From: Bacillota bacterium
GTDB taxonomy: Bacteria > Bacillota > Proteinivoracia > UBA4975 > VEMY01
Length of the DNA: 64,000 bases
Reading direction: 5' to 3'
NCBI GenBank assembly: GCA_009711825.1
Contig: VEMY01000032.1
Span: 1-64,000 of the forward strand
Shown: in pieces, positions 7,819 to 16,051 of the stretch
How positions within the stretch are numbered: the stretch's first letter is position 1
Layout: every line of letters begins with the position of its first letter
The notes under the pieces: model-generated
Seen by the model: the letters and a program-made list of their open reading frames with translations, nothing else
The model's database searches: none
Told to the model about the DNA's origin: nothing
Made by a program: the position numbers and the translations under genes

Positions 7819-9767
7819 CACGAGCTCCTCCTTCCAAGCGTCTGGTAAATCGCCTCCAACAACTGTCCCTCCTGCTCAAATCCCTGGCTGTCCACATTGG
7901 CGTAGGTCGCCAGTAAACGCTCCCTGCACCGGCGGAGCAGCGCACGCACAGTGCGGGCGCCGTTTTCTAGTCGATTGCGAACATCATCTTCATCGCTCCA
8001 CTGACGATCCAGCTGCCAATTTCCGCTCAGGACATGGGGATTGAGAATCTCCCGGCTGTCGTTATGAAACCAACGTTCACTGGTGCAGTCCAACCACACC
8101 TGGACCGAAGATGTCAAATGCCCCGAAAGGTAAGCATACGGGGTGGTGAGAATTACAGCCGCGTCGGTGTCGGCTGTGAGCAAACTTTCTGCGGCCACTG
8201 TGCCAGCAGAAAGCATGTGCATAAACGCAGCGCCCGGGTTTTCAGCAAGATGGGGAAAGCGACGGGAGGTTGAAGCAAATTTTTGCGCCGAGACAATTAA
8301 CTGACGCACAACCACAAGATCATCCTCTGTGGGCGGCAGCCGGGACAAGAGTTCGCCAAACACCCTTTGGAGAAACACGTCAATTGGTTGCACTGGCCCG
8401 GCTTTATATGCTGCCAGCCACTCCTGCAAGAGGTCATACCCTTCAGAGACCCGGAATCCTGCACGCTCCCGCAACCAGTAGTCCAAAGGCTGCAAACCGT
8501 CATCACGGAATTGCCGCGCCAACAGCCAGGCGCGCACCGGGTCTGTTTTCAACAGAATCTCCAGCGATTGCACAAGATCGGGAACTCCCCACTCCAGCTT
8601 CCACTGGGGGTGGGCCAGCAGCGAAATTGTCATCATTGCCCGCACAAAGGGCTGGTCAATCAAGCGCCGGTTTTTGGCCAGCACCTGTAACGGAATATTC
8701 GCTTCCCCAAGCGTCCTTGCCAATGAATGCTCCATAACTTTATCCGCCAGCGGGGCAATAACAGCTATCTCCCCCGGGGGTGTACCGGCAACCACAAGAC
8801 GGGTAATCCGCTGACCAACGCTGGTCAACACCTGACTGCGCAGGTCTTCATGGATTACTTCCAAATCCGGTCCTGTCCCGGCAAAATTCCTCAGCGGAGT
8901 CTCCGGGCGGATAAGCCGGGCGCCCAGGTGAGCGGACGCGGCCAGCCATTGCTGCCCCTGAGGCCGAATCAGGCGCACCGTCCCCTGTTTGCTAAAACGG
9001 TTCCAGGCGCCCCGGGGATCGGCGCCAAAAAATCCGGCGTGGCCGCCGTCGCTTGCAAATGCCAATAGGGCAGATTGTAAACCGGGCAACAAAGCTTCAA
9101 TAAGATCGTGGGCGGCAGGTGCCTGTTCGCCCACATCATCAGCCAAGAGGTGGCTGAACTGCCTCCTCAGTTCATGCACATAATTTAAGTCCGCAAGCAG
9201 CCGTTGATAAGCGGCAACGGCCAAACCATAGTCCATGGCGCCGTTATCCAAGAGCTGATCCCGATGCCGGTTGATAATATTTTGCACGCTCCTGTAAATT
9301 GCCGGATCGGTTCCAGGATTGGCCTGTTGCAGCCGTTCCCCGATATGATCAAACTCAATGCTGTTTAAACTAGCCAGCACATGACAGCTGCCCAACTGAA
9401 TCGCAAGCCGTTCGGGGCTGGTGGTGAGTTCGTCAAACACCGCCGCTTCGGCCTGTAATTGTTCCAGCATAAGATATTGGGATGTCTCAACTGTTAAAAA
9501 TTCCGGCTCCAGCCAATTGGCCGTAAAGCCGCGGTTTAACCAGTGACGACGCAATTCCCGCTGCACCCAGCCAAAATATGTATAGATGTTCAGTAGACCT
9601 GCCTGAGCCAAGTCCAGATTCTCCCGCCAGTATTTAACATCCCGGGCATTCCAAAGCAACACTAAAATCCGGTCGGTCTGTTCCGAGTCAGCCAGATGCT
9701 TATAGCGCTCCAAAAGGTACTCGGTCTTGCCCGAGGCGGCGCAGCCGACCAATAATTCCAAGGCCAT
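7818..9767 (-). CDS. AddB-like helicase subunit without nuclease domain
   Basis: The 649-residue protein begins ALELLVGCAASGKTEYLLERY, a Walker A (GCAASGKT) at the very N-terminus as in AddB/RexB. The rest is divergent, with weak SF1 helicase features such as GEIAVIAPLADKVMEHSLAR (motif IV-like region) and VILTTPYAYLSGH near residue 540. It lacks the AddB C-terminal nuclease and its cysteines; these are found in the separate gene at 4926-5699. ATG 9767 is used because GGAGGGAG is 8 nt upstream; GTG 9776 would abut that site. It is the first gene of the operon. The exact family assignment is inferred from the N-terminus, size and gene order. Confidence 0.68.
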   Translation of the reverse strand: MALELLVGCAASGKTEYLLERYKHLADSEQTDRILVLLWNARDVKYWRENLDLAQAGLLNIYTYFGWVQRELRRHWLNRGFTANWLEPEFLTVETSQYLMLEQLQAEAAVFDELTTSPERLAIQLGSCHVLASLNSIEFDHIGERLQQANPGTDPAIYRSVQNIINRHRDQLLDNGAMDYGLAVAAYQRLLADLNYVHELRRQFSHLLADDVGEQAPAAHDLIEALLPGLQSALLAFASDGGHAGFFGADPRGAWNRFSKQGTVRLIRPQGQQWLAASAHLGARLIRPETPLRNFAGTGPDLEVIHEDLRSQVLTSVGQRITRLVVAGTPPGEIAVIAPLADKVMEHSLARTLGEANIPLQVLAKNRRLIDQPFVRAMMTISLLAHPQWKLEWGVPDLVQSLEILLKTDPVRAWLLARQFRDDGLQPLDYWLRERAGFRVSEGYDLLQEWLAAYKAGPVQPIDVFLQRVFGELLSRLPPTEDDLVVVRQLIVSAQKFASTSRRFPHLAENPGAAFMHMLSAGTVAAESLLTADTDAAVILTTPYAYLSGHLTSSVQVWLDCTSERWFHNDSREILNPHVLSGNWQLDRQWSDEDDVRNRLENGARTVRALLRRCRERLLATYANVDSQGFEQEGQLLEAIYQTLGRRSS

Positions 9768-9816
9768 AGTAACCACTCCCTCCAGATATTATAACATTGG
9801 GCAGAGCCACTGGGGC

Positions 9817-9852
9817 AAAAAAATTGCCGGGGCACTCAGCCCCGACAATTTT
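9817..9852 (-). terminator. Terminator after the Mrr-like gene
   Basis: On the minus strand AAAATTG-CGGGG pairs with CCCCG-CAATTTT around a 6-nt loop and ends in a T-run. It separates the Mrr-like gene from the helicase operon. Confidence 0.85.
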
Positions 9853-9867
9853 AACACGCGCTCAACA

Positions 9868-10863
9868 CTAGCGGTCCCTGGTCACAGCGACCAGTTGGCC
9901 CGACTCAATTTTGCCCTTGCGGGCATTTTTTTCTTCCCTGGCCAGGGTTTTATTATCCCATAAGGCCACCGAATGGGCTTTGGCCAGTTTTTTAGCGGCG
10001 CGGTTGAACCCTTTGGGGCTCACTACCACCGCGAAATCACATCTGTGATGATGGCTGCCCTCAATCGCAGCCTGCACAACCCGCTCGCCGACCTTCTTCT
10101 TCCACCACTTGGCATTGACCAAAGTTCGGGCCCCCAGCTTCGAGACCACAAAATCCATCCCAAAACGACCCTCATATATGATTTGCTCGATCTGGTATAG
10201 ATTGGTGCGGAAAACTGCTATAAGCTGTTCCGATTTTTCGTTATAGGCGCCGGCACGCAAAATCTGGTATACGGCCGGTGACGGCGGCGGAGGCAGCTCA
10301 GACGGCTGTTGCCTGGAAGCTTGCTCTGTAGCAGGTGGCGTAGCCGGCTTTTGCTCAACCACTGGCGGTGCCGGTGGTGGCGTTGATTGCGGTGTTGGTT
10401 CTTTTGGCGACGGCGTGGGTTGTGAAACCGGCTCCGATTCCGGCGGCTTAGGCGCAGCCTCAGTATTTGCAGGCGGCGGGGCGGCTTGCTGCTTTGATTT
10501 GCTCTGCCGCGGGGCCTTTTTCGGCTTCTTTGGCGGCGGGTCCTCGGCGTCAAAACTCTCCACCAGCCACCCTTCCCGGTACAAAAGCTCGTCTGGATAT
10601 AGTTCTTGCTCAGGTTCCTGTTCGGGTTCTATGTCACGGGCGGCGGGCTCTGACGTGTCAGAATCTTCAATCTGCCACCCGGATTGACTGTCCCCATTGC
10701 TGTCCCCGTCCGCTTGGCGGGCTTTCTTTCTCCGGCTCCACACCAAGGCCAATAAGAGATGTATAAGAACAAACAGGGCGAAATACTGCCAAAATGCTTC
10801 GATAAGAATTAGAAACTCTCCTAGTACATAACGGGCAATTTCAATATATTCATCCACTTCCAT
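9868..10863 (-). CDS. Membrane-anchored Mrr-like restriction endonuclease domain protein
   Basis: A 331-residue protein in three parts. Residues 18-42 form a transmembrane helix followed by RRKK, so the rest should face the cytoplasm. Residues about 50-200 are acidic and then very rich in proline, lysine, glutamine and serine, a flexible linker. Residues about 205-320 resemble the Mrr/restriction endonuclease-like fold: FEGRFGMDFVV-type strand (here YEGRFGMDFVVSK) with the metal-binding Asp, then TLVNAKWWKKKVGERVVQ, where the usual Q-x-K is N-A-K. Homologues cleave modified or foreign DNA or act in recombination. ATG 10863 has GGAGGGATG spacing that is short but usable. Function inferred. Confidence 0.7.
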   Translation of the reverse strand: MEVDEYIEIARYVLGEFLILIEAFWQYFALFVLIHLLLALVWSRRKKARQADGDSNGDSQSGWQIEDSDTSEPAARDIEPEQEPEQELYPDELLYREGWLVESFDAEDPPPKKPKKAPRQSKSKQQAAPPPANTEAAPKPPESEPVSQPTPSPKEPTPQSTPPPAPPVVEQKPATPPATEQASRQQPSELPPPPSPAVYQILRAGAYNEKSEQLIAVFRTNLYQIEQIIYEGRFGMDFVVSKLGARTLVNAKWWKKKVGERVVQAAIEGSHHHRCDFAVVVSPKGFNRAAKKLAKAHSVALWDNKTLAREEKNARKGKIESGQLVAVTRDR

Positions 10864-10934
10864 CCCTCCTTCGTACAGAGCCTGTCAGACAGTATTTCTC
10901 CGAGCCTGGTAAAATCTCCTGCCTGACTCCGGGT

Positions 10935-11330
10935 TTATTTATGTTTTGCCAATAATTCATCCAGCAAACCAAGTAAATATCTGTAATGAGGTTCCAAGCC
11001 ATTCCGCTCTTCTGCCTTGGTCTCGATATGTTTGCGCATTTTCGTTAGTAGTTCCAAATCCTCTTCGTGATACTTGATAATCACCCGTAATGCCTTGGTT
11101 GTGTTGGTGAAGCTGCTGGTCGCACGCTTGCGGGCAAGCCACCCCCATATATTGTTGTCTTCCTTTTGTAATTCTGCAAAACACTCCTCCACCCGGGCCA
11201 GGTGCAATTCCAGGTATTCCCAAGCGCCTTCGTTGGTCTGCAAATGTTTGTGCGGCTTCAGTTCCCGCTCAACAAAGCTGCGGGTAGGGAGCGGGCCGTA
11301 ACGGTCTTCAGGGTTTTCCAGCAATTTCAT
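10935..11330 (-). CDS. Hypothetical helical protein, 131 residues
   Basis: No family recognised. The protein is charged and predicted mostly alpha-helical, with a run rich in Glu/Lys/His (LHLARVEECFAELQKED, then IIKYHEEDLELLTKM). It has neither a signal peptide nor a membrane segment. ATG 11330 has a GGAGGATAACCG-type site upstream. It lies between the metallopeptidase-like gene and the Mrr-like gene on the same strand, 70 bp from each, so co-transcription is possible. Confidence 0.65.
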   Translation of the reverse strand: MKLLENPEDRYGPLPTRSFVERELKPHKHLQTNEGAWEYLELHLARVEECFAELQKEDNNIWGWLARKRATSSFTNTTKALRVIIKYHEEDLELLTKMRKHIETKAEERNGLEPHYRYLLGLLDELLAKHK

Positions 11331-11400
11331 CGGTTATCCTCCATTTCCAGAACTAAGATTCTATAATTGCCGGCCCTGGAATTCGGGCCAGGTAATGGGG

Positions 11401-12408
11401 TTATTCGGCGCTGATTTTCTGCAATATTGACAAAAGTTTTGGCGGCACATGGGCGCCAGTTTGGGCGTATGCAAGAACAAATTCCCCGGGATCTTTGAGG
11501 GTTGCTACTAAAGCGTCAATACCCAATTTCTCTTCAATTGCATCGGCCATGGCCACTCCCTGATAATGCCCGGGGCTGGTCTTGCGAAACCAGGCAGCAA
11601 CACCTTCGGTTCTCCCTTCTGCCGCCCGTTGCAGCATCGAAAACAGCTCTTCAAATCCGGCACCCGGCGCCCTTTCAAAATCCGCATACATTTGCAGCCG
11701 CTGAAGCAATTGATCCCGCTCCGGAGATTGACTGTGCTTATACCGCAGTTCTAGAACTTCCCGGGCGCCACCAATCACGTGATTGGCCACCCCTTCACTT
11801 TGCAAGCCGAAGAGGGACGCAAATAACTGGCGCGAGTAACGTTTGGCGCTATTGGCAGCCAGCCGGTTGTGGGCTTCATGGAACACTTCATGGGCGACAT
11901 ACTGTTCCACTCGCTGCTCTCCCAGTTCCCTGACACCAAGCAGGTCGAGATAGATATCGCCGGCAACAAAAGCCAGCTGATCTGTGCCCAAAGTCAATTC
12001 GACCTTTTGTCCCACCGTGACCGATTCCGGGAGGTACGGTCTCACTTCCCGGTCCAGGCATGGCTCCAGATTATCCCGCAAATATTCATGGTAGTAGCTG
12101 AGGATTTCCTGGAGACGGTCCAAAAACGAGTAAGCCCGGGCAAAATGGCGTTCCAAACGCTGCTGACGCGGAGGAAGCTGAAAGGTGCCCTGCCGGGACC
12201 AACTGTTTTGTAAAATGTACAAAAATCGTTCGGGAGATAGCGGCTGTTGCCGACCATCTTCCCAATGACCACAATGGACCAGCAAAGGAGCAAACTCAGA
12301 TCCGTATAGAAGTTCCAACCAGTAATCTGCCTGGTTTTGGCCATCCCTGATTTCGGACATGATTGACAGCACCCGTCGCGCGGTAACGGCGCCAACCTTC
12401 ACTACCAT
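11401..12408 (-). CDS. Putative zinc metallopeptidase (HEXXH protein)
   Basis: The 335-residue soluble protein contains AHEVFHEAHNRL near residue 178, an HEXXH zinc site, and LQSEGVANHVIGG some 30 residues later, where Glu may be the third ligand as in gluzincins. The N-terminal half is helical. No signal peptide is seen, so it should act in the cytoplasm. The arrangement resembles uncharacterised DUF2268/DUF5700-type peptidases, but the family could not be fixed. GGAGGTGC precedes ATG 12408 very closely; an internal ATG 48 nt later is possible. It follows tyrS by 15 bp on the same strand and may be read through from it. Confidence 0.6.
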   Translation of the reverse strand: MVVKVGAVTARRVLSIMSEIRDGQNQADYWLELLYGSEFAPLLVHCGHWEDGRQQPLSPERFLYILQNSWSRQGTFQLPPRQQRLERHFARAYSFLDRLQEILSYYHEYLRDNLEPCLDREVRPYLPESVTVGQKVELTLGTDQLAFVAGDIYLDLLGVRELGEQRVEQYVAHEVFHEAHNRLAANSAKRYSRQLFASLFGLQSEGVANHVIGGAREVLELRYKHSQSPERDQLLQRLQMYADFERAPGAGFEELFSMLQRAAEGRTEGVAAWFRKTSPGHYQGVAMADAIEEKLGIDALVATLKDPGEFVLAYAQTGAHVPPKLLSILQKISAE

Positions 12409-12423
12409 GCACCTCCGAAACTA

Positions 12424-13635
12424 TTATTGAAAAGTTATCTGATGGTAAACTTTCTTGCCTTTGCGGACAATCAGTTTGTCGCCATAATCCTGGGGGTCGA
12501 CCATAAGCTCAATATCGGTAACCCGCTCATCGGCCAGATAAATCCCACCTTGACTAACTAAACGCCGGCCTTCACTTTTGCTGGCTGCCAGCCCGCTGGC
12601 CACCAGCAAGTCAAGAATATTCACAGGCTCCGCCTTTAGCGTGGTGGAAGGGACAGAATCGCCCCCTGCGCCGGCACCAAAGAGGGCGCTGGCCGCTTCC
12701 CGTGCCCGGACGGCCTCAGCCTCGCCATGAACCAGTTTGGTTACTTCGTAGGCCAGAACAGTTTTTGCCTTGTTTATTGCCTCACCCTTTTGGGCGGTAA
12801 GTTCTTCAATCTCAGCCACCGGCAGGAAGGTATATAACTTCATAAATCTAGCCACATCATCATCATGGGTGTTGCGCCAGAACTGATAGAAATCGTAGGG
12901 ACTTAGCCGCTCGGGACTCAACCAGACAGCGCCCGCTTCTGTTTTGCCCATTTTTTTACCGTCGCTGGTTTCCAGCAGCGGAAAGGTGAGGCCAAATGCT
13001 TCTCCTTGATCTACCCGGCGAATCAAGTCAGCGCCGGAGATAATATTGGACCATTGATCATCGCCGCCGACCTGGAGCACACATTCATGCTTCCGGTACA
13101 GGGTAAGAAAATCGTAGGACTGGAGCAGCATGTAATTGAACTCGATGAATGACAGGCCCCGTTCCATCCGGGACTTAAAACATTCATAAGTAAGCATCCG
13201 GTTCACGGAAAAGTGGCTGCCAATATCCCGCAAAAACTCAATGTAATTCAACTCGGACAGCCAATCAGCATTGTTTAGGACCACACCTGCCCCGGCTTGC
13301 TCAAGATTGATAAACTTGGCCACCTGTCTTGCCAAGGCCTGCGCGTTGGCATCAATAGTCTCCCGGTTAAGCATTTTCCGCATCTCGGTTTTGCCGCTGG
13401 GATCACCAATCATCGCTGTGCCGCCGCCGATTACCGCCAGCGGCCGATGACCGGCACGCTGCAAATTGGCCATGGCCATCAAAGGCAACAGGTGTCCCAC
13501 GTGGAGACTGTCTGCGCTAGCGTCAAACCCACAATAAAAGGTCAGGGGTCGCTCCAAACGCTTGCGCAATTCCTCAGGATGGGTGATCTGTTTAACGAAT
13601 CCCCTTTGTTCCAGAATATCCAATGCATTTGTCAT
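12424..13635 (-). CDS. tyrS: Tyrosyl-tRNA synthetase
   Basis: TyrRS charges tRNA-Tyr. The 403-residue protein has YCGFDASADSLHVGHLLPLM (HIGH-like motif HVGH) near residue 40, DQW in GGDDQWSNI (tyrosine pocket), KKMGKTE (KMSKS-like loop) near residue 232, and a C-terminal S4 RNA-binding domain with SEGRRLVSQGGIYL. ATG 13635 has GGAGG 8 nt upstream. A frame extends 31 codons further upstream but those codons lie in the T-box leader and are not coding. Regulated by the T-box described separately. Confidence 0.96.
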   Translation of the reverse strand: MTNALDILEQRGFVKQITHPEELRKRLERPLTFYCGFDASADSLHVGHLLPLMAMANLQRAGHRPLAVIGGGTAMIGDPSGKTEMRKMLNRETIDANAQALARQVAKFINLEQAGAGVVLNNADWLSELNYIEFLRDIGSHFSVNRMLTYECFKSRMERGLSFIEFNYMLLQSYDFLTLYRKHECVLQVGGDDQWSNIISGADLIRRVDQGEAFGLTFPLLETSDGKKMGKTEAGAVWLSPERLSPYDFYQFWRNTHDDDVARFMKLYTFLPVAEIEELTAQKGEAINKAKTVLAYEVTKLVHGEAEAVRAREAASALFGAGAGGDSVPSTTLKAEPVNILDLLVASGLAASKSEGRRLVSQGGIYLADERVTDIELMVDPQDYGDKLIVRKGKKVYHQITFQ

Positions 13636-13639
13636 AATC

Positions 13640-13890
13640 TCAGCCTCCAGATAACAAAATAACCCGTCCGGAACAGGGACGGGACTTGCCCGCGGTACCA
13701 CCCTGATTGACCAGAAGGGTCCACTCAAGTGCCTGATAACGGGGCAAACCGCTGCAGCCTACAGGAAAGATCCATTCGGTACAGAACTCAGGGGTGTACC
13801 GAAACAGCGCTGTTACCGGTTCACAGCAGCCACCGGCTCTCTGTAAACAGTCTGCCATTTCTTATCCCCGTCATCGTCAGGAAATATTAT
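13640..13890 (-). promoter_or_regulatory. T-box riboswitch leader of tyrS
   Basis: The minus strand at 13704-13691 reads AGGGTGGTACCGCG, the T-box consensus that pairs with uncharged tRNA. It is followed by a terminator hairpin CCCGTCC/GGACGGG with a T-rich tail at about 13684-13655. Upstream sequence has the AGAGAG and GTGAACCGG elements of stem I and a GGTACA stretch whose TAC (13798-13796) is a candidate tyrosine specifier codon. Uncharged tRNA-Tyr should stabilise the antiterminator and allow tyrS expression. Confidence 0.92.
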
Positions 13891-13894
13891 ATAA

Positions 13895-13923
13895 ATTATA
13901 CCATCCCACTGCCCGGATGTCCA
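13895..13923 (-). promoter_or_regulatory. Sigma-A-type promoter of the tyrS T-box transcript
   Basis: Minus strand: TGGACA (13923-13918), 17-bp spacer, TATAAT (13900-13895). Start of transcription would be near 13888, just before the T-box stem I. Confidence 0.75.
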
Positions 13924-13924
13924 C

Positions 13925-14935
13925 TTAGTTCCTGTATAACGAAAAGACATATGGACGTTGTTGTTCCTCGCTGGGATTGATGAAGTAAACACTCCTGCCA
14001 TCGCCCCCCCACGCAGTTGGCAGAAGCGCATTGACAAACTCACCCTGATAGCTGTGCAATTCCAGAGCGGCATTGCCGGGCTGGTAGATTATTGTAGCCG
14101 TCAGGTAGGTCTCTTGATCCTCAAACCCCAGGACTGAAAAGGCAGCCTGGCGGGAATCTTCGGCCCATACAACCTCAAGGCTGCTGAATTCCATCGCCTG
14201 GGAAAACAAAAGCCGGGCGTTGCCGCCGGAACTGTCCGCTACCCAAACTTCGGTCTCCATATTGTTAACGGTGGCAAAGATTACCCGACTCCCATCGGGT
14301 GCCAAATGCGCAGAGACAATTATTCCCCGCTCCAGGGGCAGAATATGATTTATCCGGGGCTGGTGCTCCCGGTACACCGTCCAGCTGCTCTCGGAGAAAA
14401 AGAGCGCTCCCCCACGCCACTCTGATTCCACCAGCGGATGTTTGCGGGTACCAGTATACTGATACGTAGCACCATCGGCATAAACCTCGCCGTCAACATA
14501 ATAATCAGTTCCGTATTCACCGACGCCCACCAGCCGGGCTCCAGCAGGAATAGCTGCAGGCGCTGCGATTGGCTTAAGTTCCGCGGCCTCCCAATCAAGC
14601 CGGTGAACCTGTTTGGCTGCTTTGACCAATACATCGCCGCCGGAAGTATATAAATTCACCACTTCAGAGGCCAAAACATCCGGCGCCTCAGGACGCCGAC
14701 AAAGCAGTAACTCATCCTGGTTCAATAACAACCTACCTGCTTCAGAACTGTAAATCACGGCCCCTGGACAATCAAGCCGACTGCTGCTATAGGCCATTTG
14801 GTCCGTAGGAACTATCCCCGGCCCCATGAGTACACGCAGCGCTACAAAACCAACAAGCACCAAGACCGCAAGGATTAACTGACTGTTCCCGAAGAACAGG
14901 AAATTCCACAACGGCCGAATCCGTTTTTTATCCAT
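13925..14935 (-). CDS. Membrane-anchored beta-propeller-like protein
   Basis: The 336-residue protein has a short cytoplasmic N-terminus (MDKKRIRPLWNFLFFGN), one transmembrane helix (about residues 19-38), and an exterior domain. The repeat-like segments SAHLAPDGSRVIFATVNN and TEVWVADSSGGNARLLFSQ are typical of TolB/WD40-type propeller blades. No catalytic motif is visible. ATG 14935 has GGAGGA 5-6 nt upstream; the longer frame from 15028 is not supported and would overlap the divergent msrC leader. Function unknown; perhaps a sensor or scaffold. Confidence 0.72.
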   Translation of the reverse strand: MDKKRIRPLWNFLFFGNSQLILAVLVLVGFVALRVLMGPGIVPTDQMAYSSSRLDCPGAVIYSSEAGRLLLNQDELLLCRRPEAPDVLASEVVNLYTSGGDVLVKAAKQVHRLDWEAAELKPIAAPAAIPAGARLVGVGEYGTDYYVDGEVYADGATYQYTGTRKHPLVESEWRGGALFFSESSWTVYREHQPRINHILPLERGIIVSAHLAPDGSRVIFATVNNMETEVWVADSSGGNARLLFSQAMEFSSLEVVWAEDSRQAAFSVLGFEDQETYLTATIIYQPGNAALELHSYQGEFVNALLPTAWGGDGRSVYFINPSEEQQRPYVFSLYRN

Positions 14936-15060
14936 GTTTATCCTCCGAATCAGAAAACTGCATGTAGATTTTACCAGAAGGGCATCTGCTGTCAACCGGT
15001 GACGTCTATTTGCCAAATCTGTCTGCAAACTGTAAACTAAAAACTCAGGAGGGAAGACAT

Positions 15061-15558
15061 ATGTATGAAGCTGAAAAACTACAGGCCGCGGAAAAAACTG
15101 AATTTTATCAGCAACTCAGTGAACTTCTGGCAGCGCTGTTACAAGGCGAAACTGATTCAATCGCCAACCTGGCCAACGCCAGCGCACTGCTGTATGACCA
15201 AATGCCACTCTTAAATTGGGCAGGATTTTACATCTTGAAAGACAATGAACTTGTTTTGGGACCATTTCAGGGAAAACCGGCCTGCACCCGGATTAAGGTC
15301 GGTAAAGGCGTGTGCGGGACAGCTGCCGCCCGGGAAAAAACTCAGGTAGTGCCCGATGTCCATGCCTTTCCGGGGCATATCGCCTGCGACGCGGCTTCAC
15401 GTTCAGAAATTGTGGTGCCAGTTAAACTTGACAGTGAGCTGGTTGCTGTTCTGGATTTAGACAGTCCGGAAAAGGACCGATTTGATGCGGAAGATACACG
15501 GGGGCTGGAATTGTTTGTGGACGAATTGACAAAACATATAACTAAAGGGTTGGCCTGA
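15061..15558 (+). CDS. msrC: Free methionine-(R)-sulfoxide reductase, GAF domain
   Basis: fRMsr reduces free methionine-R-sulfoxide using thioredoxin. The 165-residue GAF-domain protein has LLNWAGFYILKDNELVLGPFQG and the three catalytic-region cysteines in ACTRIKVGKGVCGTA (near residues 78 and 88) and GHIACDAASRSEIVVPV (near residue 112), followed by LDLDSPEKDRF. This is the YebR/fRMsr pattern, not a signalling GAF. ATG 15061 has GGAGGGA 7 nt upstream. It is monocistronic with a strong terminator. It is probably an oxidative-damage repair enzyme, fitting an anaerobe with other redox proteins nearby. Confidence 0.9.
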   Translation: MYEAEKLQAAEKTEFYQQLSELLAALLQGETDSIANLANASALLYDQMPLLNWAGFYILKDNELVLGPFQGKPACTRIKVGKGVCGTAAAREKTQVVPDVHAFPGHIACDAASRSEIVVPVKLDSELVAVLDLDSPEKDRFDAEDTRGLELFVDELTKHITKGLA

Positions 15559-15575
15559 GCCAACCCTTTAGTTAT
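15543..15575. terminator. Bidirectional terminator between msrC and the next gene
   Basis: TAAAGGGTTGG and CCAACCCTTTA form an 11-bp stem with a 6-nt loop between the two convergent genes, with AT-rich flanks both ways. Confidence 0.85.
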
Positions 15576-15998
15576 TTAGCGAATATCATAAATCTTCCAG
15601 GCTTTGTCCCGGCGCAGCAAATAGTACTCATGCTCCTGAAACAACCCGGCGCCATAGAACACCACAATTCTGGCAGTATCGTTAGAAACCTCGACTTCGC
15701 CGATTCTAAACTCCCGGTAAATTTCTTCGCCGTTTGTTTTCAGATTGTACCAGGGCTGGCTCTGTTCAACATCAAGCACCGTGGTGTCGCCCAGCTGGGC
15801 AAGCGCCTCACCCTCTGTCAATTGCTCCATCTTTTCACCGTCACCTGAACGGATTGCGGCAACAAAATCATTGACAACCGCCTCCGGTGACGGCGGGGAA
15901 ACGGCGGCAACAATTACAATTGCCACCAAAATCACGGAAACACCAACGGTTGATACAGTGAGCAACAACTTTTTGCGTAACTCGTCAGTAAACCCCAT
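15576..15998 (-). CDS. Hypothetical membrane-anchored small protein (NTF2-like domain)
   Basis: The 140-residue protein has one N-terminal membrane helix (LTVSTVGVSVILVAIVIVAAV) and an exterior domain that starts SPEAVVNDFVAAIRSGDGEKM, a pattern typical of DUF4878/NTF2-like lipoprotein-type domains in Bacillota. It ends in beta strands (ARIVVFYGAG, YYLLRRDKAWKIYDI). No catalytic residues stand out. AGGGGG precedes ATG 15998. Assignment to the NTF2-like fold is inference from the pattern; function unknown. Confidence 0.65.
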   Translation of the reverse strand: MGFTDELRKKLLLTVSTVGVSVILVAIVIVAAVSPPSPEAVVNDFVAAIRSGDGEKMEQLTEGEALAQLGDTTVLDVEQSQPWYNLKTNGEEIYREFRIGEVEVSNDTARIVVFYGAGLFQEHEYYLLRRDKAWKIYDIR

Positions 15999-16051
15999 AG
16001 TGATTCCCCCTCTTCGCTAAGATAGCATTTTTTTGGGTTGGTGGCAAAGTA

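Noticed and set aside
12424-13728. Longer tyrS start giving 31 extra residues
   Set aside because: The extra codons lie inside the T-box terminator, and ATG 13635 has the correct ribosome site and family start.
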